A stretch of 64,000 nucleotides of DNA from Procambarus clarkii (lineage: Eukaryota > Arthropoda > Malacostraca > Decapoda > Cambaridae), in NCBI RefSeq assembly GCF_040958095.1, contig NC_091228.1, positions 14,353,481-14,417,480 on the forward strand, read 5' to 3'. The stretch's first letter is position 1, and every line of letters begins with the position of its first letter. Below the pieces are notes generated by a model. That model had not been told where the DNA came from, did no database searches, and was given only the letters and a program-made list of their open reading frames with translations. Both the position numbers and the translations under genes were made by a program. Below are positions 59,228 to 64,000 of the stretch, piece by piece.

Positions 59228-62200
59228 TCAGTGTTCGAAGACCTCGTCCAGCTCTTCGGGGGTCGGGTGCGTCCCCAAGATATAGCACGCATTTCCCCTC
59301 TGAACAGCGACACTGAGGCGCTGGAACATGAAACTGGCCGCTCTTGGGTCTCTAGTCTTCCCAAAGAGTTCCTCGCCCAGCTCCTTCAGGAACTTAATTA
59401 AGTGCACATTTACCCCAGGCGCCCAGAGTCTCAGGGCCTATCGGCACGAACCTGTAACAACGTTCTAGGTCCCTGTACTTGTTAGTTTTCTGGGTCTCCC
59501 TGAAGGTGGCCGCCCCGCCTCCCTCAGCTGTGCTGTAAGGTTGATAGGTATCAGCCAATGTAGATGCACATGTGTAGTCCCACACGACCTGTTTACCTTC
59601 CTTCCACGGCTGCAGAGTGACTCCATCTGGGCGTTTTTGGCTGTTGTCAGGCCTGCACAACTGAGGTTCCCTTTGTGCTGGGCACCCAGCTGAAGCCAAA
59701 CTTCTCTTGATGATGTCATTGACTGCTTCATGTCTGTCAATCTTTCCTGTGTCTTACGACAGATGAGACCATGGCTGCCGTATTGGTCTGCCCGTGCATG
59801 GCCGCAAATACATGAGTGCTCGGTGGAGATAGGGGCGGCAAGGCGCAGGGCAACACCAATACTAAGGGTCCGATGGTCCAGGCGGGTGCCCAAGGCGGAA
59901 TTAGGGACTGCCAACAGGAAGTCCCCAGCATGGGGCGCTTGCACAGCTAGAAGAGGCGCTTTGTCCTTCCTGAAAGCTGCCTCCAGCAATGATGTGGCGA
60001 TGTTTTCCACTATAGGGCTATCCCATTTGGACTGTTTGCAGTCATTTGGAAAAGTCGGTCGAGGATGAGAGTTGACAAGAGTGTCCCACTGACCGGTTCC
60101 TTCCGCGAATTTGGGATCATGAATCCCAATGGAGTCTCTTAGGTATTCCGGTAGTATTTCCTTAACTAATTCACCTGTTGCACTGGTCGAGGATAAGAAT
60201 GCCGGCAATGCTGTGTCGCCTTGCGAATACCTATTCCACCGAGTCTAACTGGGGGCGTTGCTTGGTCCTATTGGTCATCTTGCAGGGAGAGGTTTAACAC
60301 TTTCACGGTTATTGACCTTAGGAGTGTGTCATATTCTGTTAATTTTGGGCTGTCGAAGGAGGGAGCACACCTTAGGAAGTAGGTCAGTCTGGGCAAAGCC
60401 AGGCACCTTGTGAGAAGGTACAAAGCATCGTGGGCATCCAAAGCCCCTATTCTTCCCTCTATCCTCCTCAGGTCGTTCAGCTTTTCTTCGAGGACTACCT
60501 CAATGGCGCTCGAGCCCAGAGGTGCCCCTAGCAGCACACTGTCGGTGGGAGCGATCACTTGGGCTCTTGGCAATATGATTCGCACTGCATCTATGGTTGG
60601 TTGGCTACATGAGATGATTTCACACTTTAATGGGTTTAGGGTGAGTCCTAACTCCTCTCCCTTAGATTTCACCAGCTGTAGATCTTCTAGCAGGGACTCC
60701 TGTGTCCCTGCCAGGGGGCCATCGTCCAGGAACCAGATGTTGAGTTAGCTGGTCAACCTGCTTGTGACCTCTTTAACAGCCATGCAAAAAAGAAAAGGGG
60801 CAAGTGGGTCTCCCTGCTGGACACCTTCTGCAGAAACAACTTCATGTTCCCCAAACAGCAGCGTCGATTCCCTACTGTACCCTGCTGAGACGAAGGGGAG
60901 TAGAGAAGGAAAGCTTGCTCGAACTGCTTCCAGTACTACATCCCTTTTTACCTGGTTGAAGGCATTTTTAAAGTCTAATTTAATTAATGCCTTATTTTCT
61001 GGGAGGTGTTTGATATAGGCTCGTGCTGCATGAGCTGCTGCTTTACAGCCATGGGGGACACCAAAACCTAGTTGATGGGATCGAAGCATCGTTGCAGCGT
61101 CTATGCTAATTTTTATGACAGCTGCCCTAGCAACAAGGCGCCGAAGTGTGGTACCCACGGCAATGGGTCTGACTCCACCATCCTTCTTCTTAAGGGCACA
61201 AAGGGATGCTCCAAAGAAAAAGGGTTTTATTGTATCTGGTATCAACCCAGAGAGGCAGTCGTTGACGAACTTCGTGACCTCTGACAATAGTGTCTCGGCA
61301 ACTTCTCCGAGAACTGGGGTTACCATCTCCTTGAGGTGCTGAGGTCTTACTCCAGTGTATCCCCTTGCCGAGCCTGGCGGAAATGACATGATGGCTTTGT
61401 ATACCTCTGACGCTTGGAGGAATAGAGGTCCCATGTCTGGGACATTTGTGTCCTGAGCAGTGGGTTCCCACGGTACTCTAGGAGGGTGCTTCTCTCTCAG
61501 TGAGTCGGCAGTAGCGGTATTTCTAGGGGCGATTGTGTCTTCGCTGGTAAGTAACCTAATTGCTCCTACTGTGTTGCCCTCTTCAATTTTTTGGGTCACT
61601 TGTGTTCCTAGTTTAAAATTGTCATTGGAACTCTTGGGTCTGCCACGACGGTTTTTGCGTTGAGGAGGGATGGGGATCAAGTTGTCAGCTCTGGGGAAAT
61701 TATTTATTGCCCTAGTGACTGATGAGGCTAGTGACTTGCCTCCTCTTGCAGGTACGCCTAAGCAAATATTGCCAAACAGGAGCAAATTATGCCATGCTTT
61801 GATGGTGGCCGCAGCATTAAGATTTGCAGACCGTTCATTCACTTTCCATAAAAGGTCTGTATATTTCCCTGCTGCAAAGGGGAGCGCAGCTTTAGGAATG
61901 TGAGGAAGAGTTCTGGTGGTGGATGCTTTGATGGCTCCCAGGAGGTCATCGGATGACATGAAGTTTGCTGGGATGTGTGGCGGTGCCGGCGGGACCTGTG
62001 GGCCTTCTCTCTCTACAGGAACCGTCAATGAACCCTCACAGTTGTTGTGTTGACGTAGGGTTCCATCGTTTCTAAGGCTGTGAGATTCGTCACACACCCG
62101 ACACGTTCCTCTGGGTCTGGGTCCTCTGGTTGCACGTCTGGGTGCACTGTTCTCAGGACCGTGTTCTTGGCTGAGGGGTTCGTGGTTAGTTGGTGGAGTC

Positions 62201-62229
62201 CCCTCCATACCCCGGGCGGGATGAGACAT
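59228..62229 (-). pseudogene. non-LTR retrotransposon with C-terminal restriction-like endonuclease
   Basis: The frame 62229-60268 is broken only by a TAA at 60745-60747. It codes an N-terminal C-x2-C..H-x4-C zinc finger (CRVCDESHSLRNDGTLRQHN, about residue 43), then RT with TGVRPQHLKEM, RPIAVGTTLRRLVARAA, LIKLDFKNAFNQVKR (motif A), GVQQGDPLAPFLF and, right after the stop, NIWFLDDG (motif C, about 60718-60740). After frameshifts near 60230, 59580 and 59410 come a zinc motif (CICGHARADQYGSHGLIC, about 59800), the nuclease-like KRPDGVTLQPW..VVWDYTCASTLADTY (about 59560-59640) and an end block (FLKELGEEL, QRGNACYILGT) to the stop at 59228. The order finger-RT-zinc-nuclease is that of R2/NeSL/HERO-type elements. 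The clade is uncertain. Confidence 0.75.
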
Positions 62230-62708
62230 TGGCCGGCGTGGGAGGGATGACAGGGGTGGACACGGGTGGTGGCAGGAGGGGTGGCTAGCTGTCCCTCACA
62301 TTCACCACTCGTATGAGTACTTGTGTCTCCCTTCCTTTTGGGGGGAACCTGAATGCCTGCTGTGACCTGTGCTATATCTGGGTGCATGGAGGGTAACACA
62401 TCTCTGCAACAAGCACTGTGTGGGCGGTGAATAGATGGGTGGGAGACACCCAGGCACAGGGTGGGCTGGGTGGTGGGATGGTAGGAGGTACTGAGGTGCG
62501 GTGAGGCCGGCGGGTGGGGAGGAGGTTGGGGTTGACCGGGCCTCGCTCAGCTCGAGGGGGGTCTGGGTGACACTTAAACACTGGTATAATTTTCTTGTAT
62601 ATCACTGAACAATTAATCATACACTTGTAATCCGACACACTGTGAGCTCTATTAGCTCTGAACATGATTGCTGATTTTTATTTTTATTTTTATTTCCCAA
62701 ACGTATTT
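62230..62708. other. junction of the RLE-type element 5' region and an LTR-element remnant
   Basis: GC-rich, Pro-coding low-complexity DNA. The frame 62025-62399 is an upstream leader or shadow of the RLE-type element. No gene is supported. Confidence 0.35.
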
Positions 62709-63720
62709 CTATAAACACTGGGTGGCACATGGGTGACCCCCCCCCCCCTCGCCCGACCGAACAACAACACCCCCTCCTCCCCCACACCTTAGCCGTGGGA
62801 GGCCCTCACTGCCGTTGTATTCCATACACTGCACACCCACCTGTTTGTTCCGTTTTCCTCGGTAGCTTTCGGTGGAGAGAAGGTAGGCGTCCAACACTGC
62901 TTGTTTCAGAGTCTGGTAGTCATTCTCAGACGCCAAAGTACTGAGTGTAACTGCAGCTCTACCTGTGAGATGTACTCTGAGAAGGGTAGCCCATTGGTCG
63001 GCAGGCCAACTAAGTTGATTAGCAAGGGTCTCAAAGGCGGTGAAAAATACGTCGACTTCTGTCTCTACGAATAGTGGCATTAACTTACTTGCATGTGAGA
63101 TATTAAAACTTACTGGAAGACTGGCGGTAGCTTGCTGGCGTTGAGTGAGGTGCGTCGTTTCCAACGCGAATTCTTGTTGACGACATTCCATAGCCAGAGC
63201 AGCTTGTTGTTTGTCATGCTCGCGTTGCATCTCCAGGTGACGATGTTTTGCTTCTAGCTGTACTTGTTCACGCTCACAGAGTATTGCAATCTCACGTTCT
63301 TGTTCTTCTTTCCTCAAGGTAGCTTCTCGTTCCTTGAGGGCGATTTCTCGTTCCTTTATCTGTAGGGCTTCTTTTGCCAGGGTCACTTCTCGGTCCTTTT
63401 CTTCCTTTCGTATGGCAGCTGCTTCCCTTTGCTGCTCTCGTTCGATCTTGGCAAGCTCTAGTTTGAGTTTCATCGTTGCCAAATCAGGTTTATCTGCAAT
63501 AGAGTAAGTTTCGTGAGTTTCAGAGTCAATCTTACCTTCCTCAAAGAGATGATCCAGTAACAGGTTATGCAGTTCATTTTTGTTGGCTCCATGGGGAACA
63601 TCTAGTTGTTCCCCATGTTGTTCGGTAATGTACAAGAGTTTGTAATTCGATCCTCTTGGCACGACTTAAGTTTCCTATTTCACCTGCTGGATCTGCACGG
63701 AAAGCTTGGAGACGAAACAT
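62709..63720 (-). pseudogene. LTR-retrotransposon gag, truncated
   Basis: The frame 63662-62709 (317 aa) has a Lys/Glu-rich coiled coil (about residues 60-185) followed by a capsid-like segment (FFTAFETLANQLSWPADQWATLL, then LTGRAAVTLSTL and a YRGKRNKQ end, about 205-272) of the SCAN/gypsy-gag type. A likely true start ATG at 63720-63718 lies in another frame (MFRLQAFRADPAGEIGNLSR-like), so one indel near 63660 separates the first 20 codons. After residue 280 the frame turns into Gly-rich low complexity, so the zinc knuckle and all of pol are missing. The neighbouring RLE-type element or a deletion probably removed them. Confidence 0.68.
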
Positions 63721-64000
63721 GGTGAAATTAGCAAATAAATGCACAACGAATATACTGTTGTGATATGGTGAATGTCAGAAACAGGACAACGTGGCAACTG
63801 GTACCTATCCTGTGGAATCGTTAACAATTAATGTTAATTTCAAGATGGTAAATGATTAATAAATCAAGATCGCAGGATATCTTGTACCCGGTACTCAATG
63901 TAAGAGGATAAGGGCAAGAAAATCCTACTAAGTAAGCGAAACTGAGTTTCTAAAACAAATGAAACATTTAATTGCCTCAAAAGTGAATTAGGTAGTCCAA
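63721..64000. other. upstream leader of the gag remnant, no LTR end seen
   Basis: AT-rich sequence upstream of the gag start. No primer-binding site or LTR terminus could be recognised before the window ends. Confidence 0.4.

Overview
The window looks like repeat-rich nuclear DNA from a decapod crustacean, most likely a crayfish-type genome. Signs are long CACACAAAGA-type microsatellites, several LINE families, a tRNA-derived SINE, a Penelope-like element, a C-type lectin gene with short introns, and old DNA-virus genes related to per os infectivity factors (PIFs) of nudivirus/nimavirus-like viruses. There are no bacterial-style operons. The species call is inference; eukaryotic repeat-dense DNA is certain.

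Layout. 1-2.6 kb: AT-rich decayed viral genes, including a PIF-0/P74-like pseudogene. 2.7-17.6 kb: nested transposons. A LINE 3' fragment and a 5'-truncated LINE carry CA-rich tails, and between them sits an LTR element with two 4.25-kb LTRs, a tRNA-Lys-type primer site, only 1.65 kb of internal DNA and a 5-bp target duplication. 17.8-22.9 kb: the viral block resumes with a tight minus-strand cluster (a zinc domain of UL52/PrimPol primase type, a PIF-1-like gene with one nonsense codon, an unknown ORF, and an unknown gene broken by a 172-bp tandem duplication) plus small broken genes. 24.1-30.9 kb: one minus-strand LINE split by a 3.95-kb solo LTR with 5-bp duplications. 31-37 kb: a 122-bp degenerate satellite, a Penelope-like element interrupted by a SINE, and LINE fragments.

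37.8-45.1 kb: an I/Jockey-type LINE on the minus strand with an intact gag-like ORF1 and scrambled extra 5' ends, beside a perfect 40-bp palindrome. 45.8-49.0 kb: the only apparently intact host gene, a secreted C-type lectin-like protein of 256 aa in four coding exons plus a 5' non-coding exon, with a TATA box. 49.6-51.7 kb: a decayed gag-like gene. 51.8-58.4 kb: a full-length plus-strand copy of the I/Jockey-type LINE with a 14-bp target duplication, itself carrying a nested LINE fragment with a 7-bp duplication. 59.2-62.2 kb: a non-LTR element of the restriction-like-endonuclease type, split by a stop just before its catalytic FLDD box. 62.7-63.7 kb: a truncated LTR-retrotransposon gag.

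Apart from the lectin gene nearly everything is mobile or viral debris. The nesting gives a relative history: viral integration came first, LINEs landed in it, and the giant-LTR elements landed in the LINEs or their tails.
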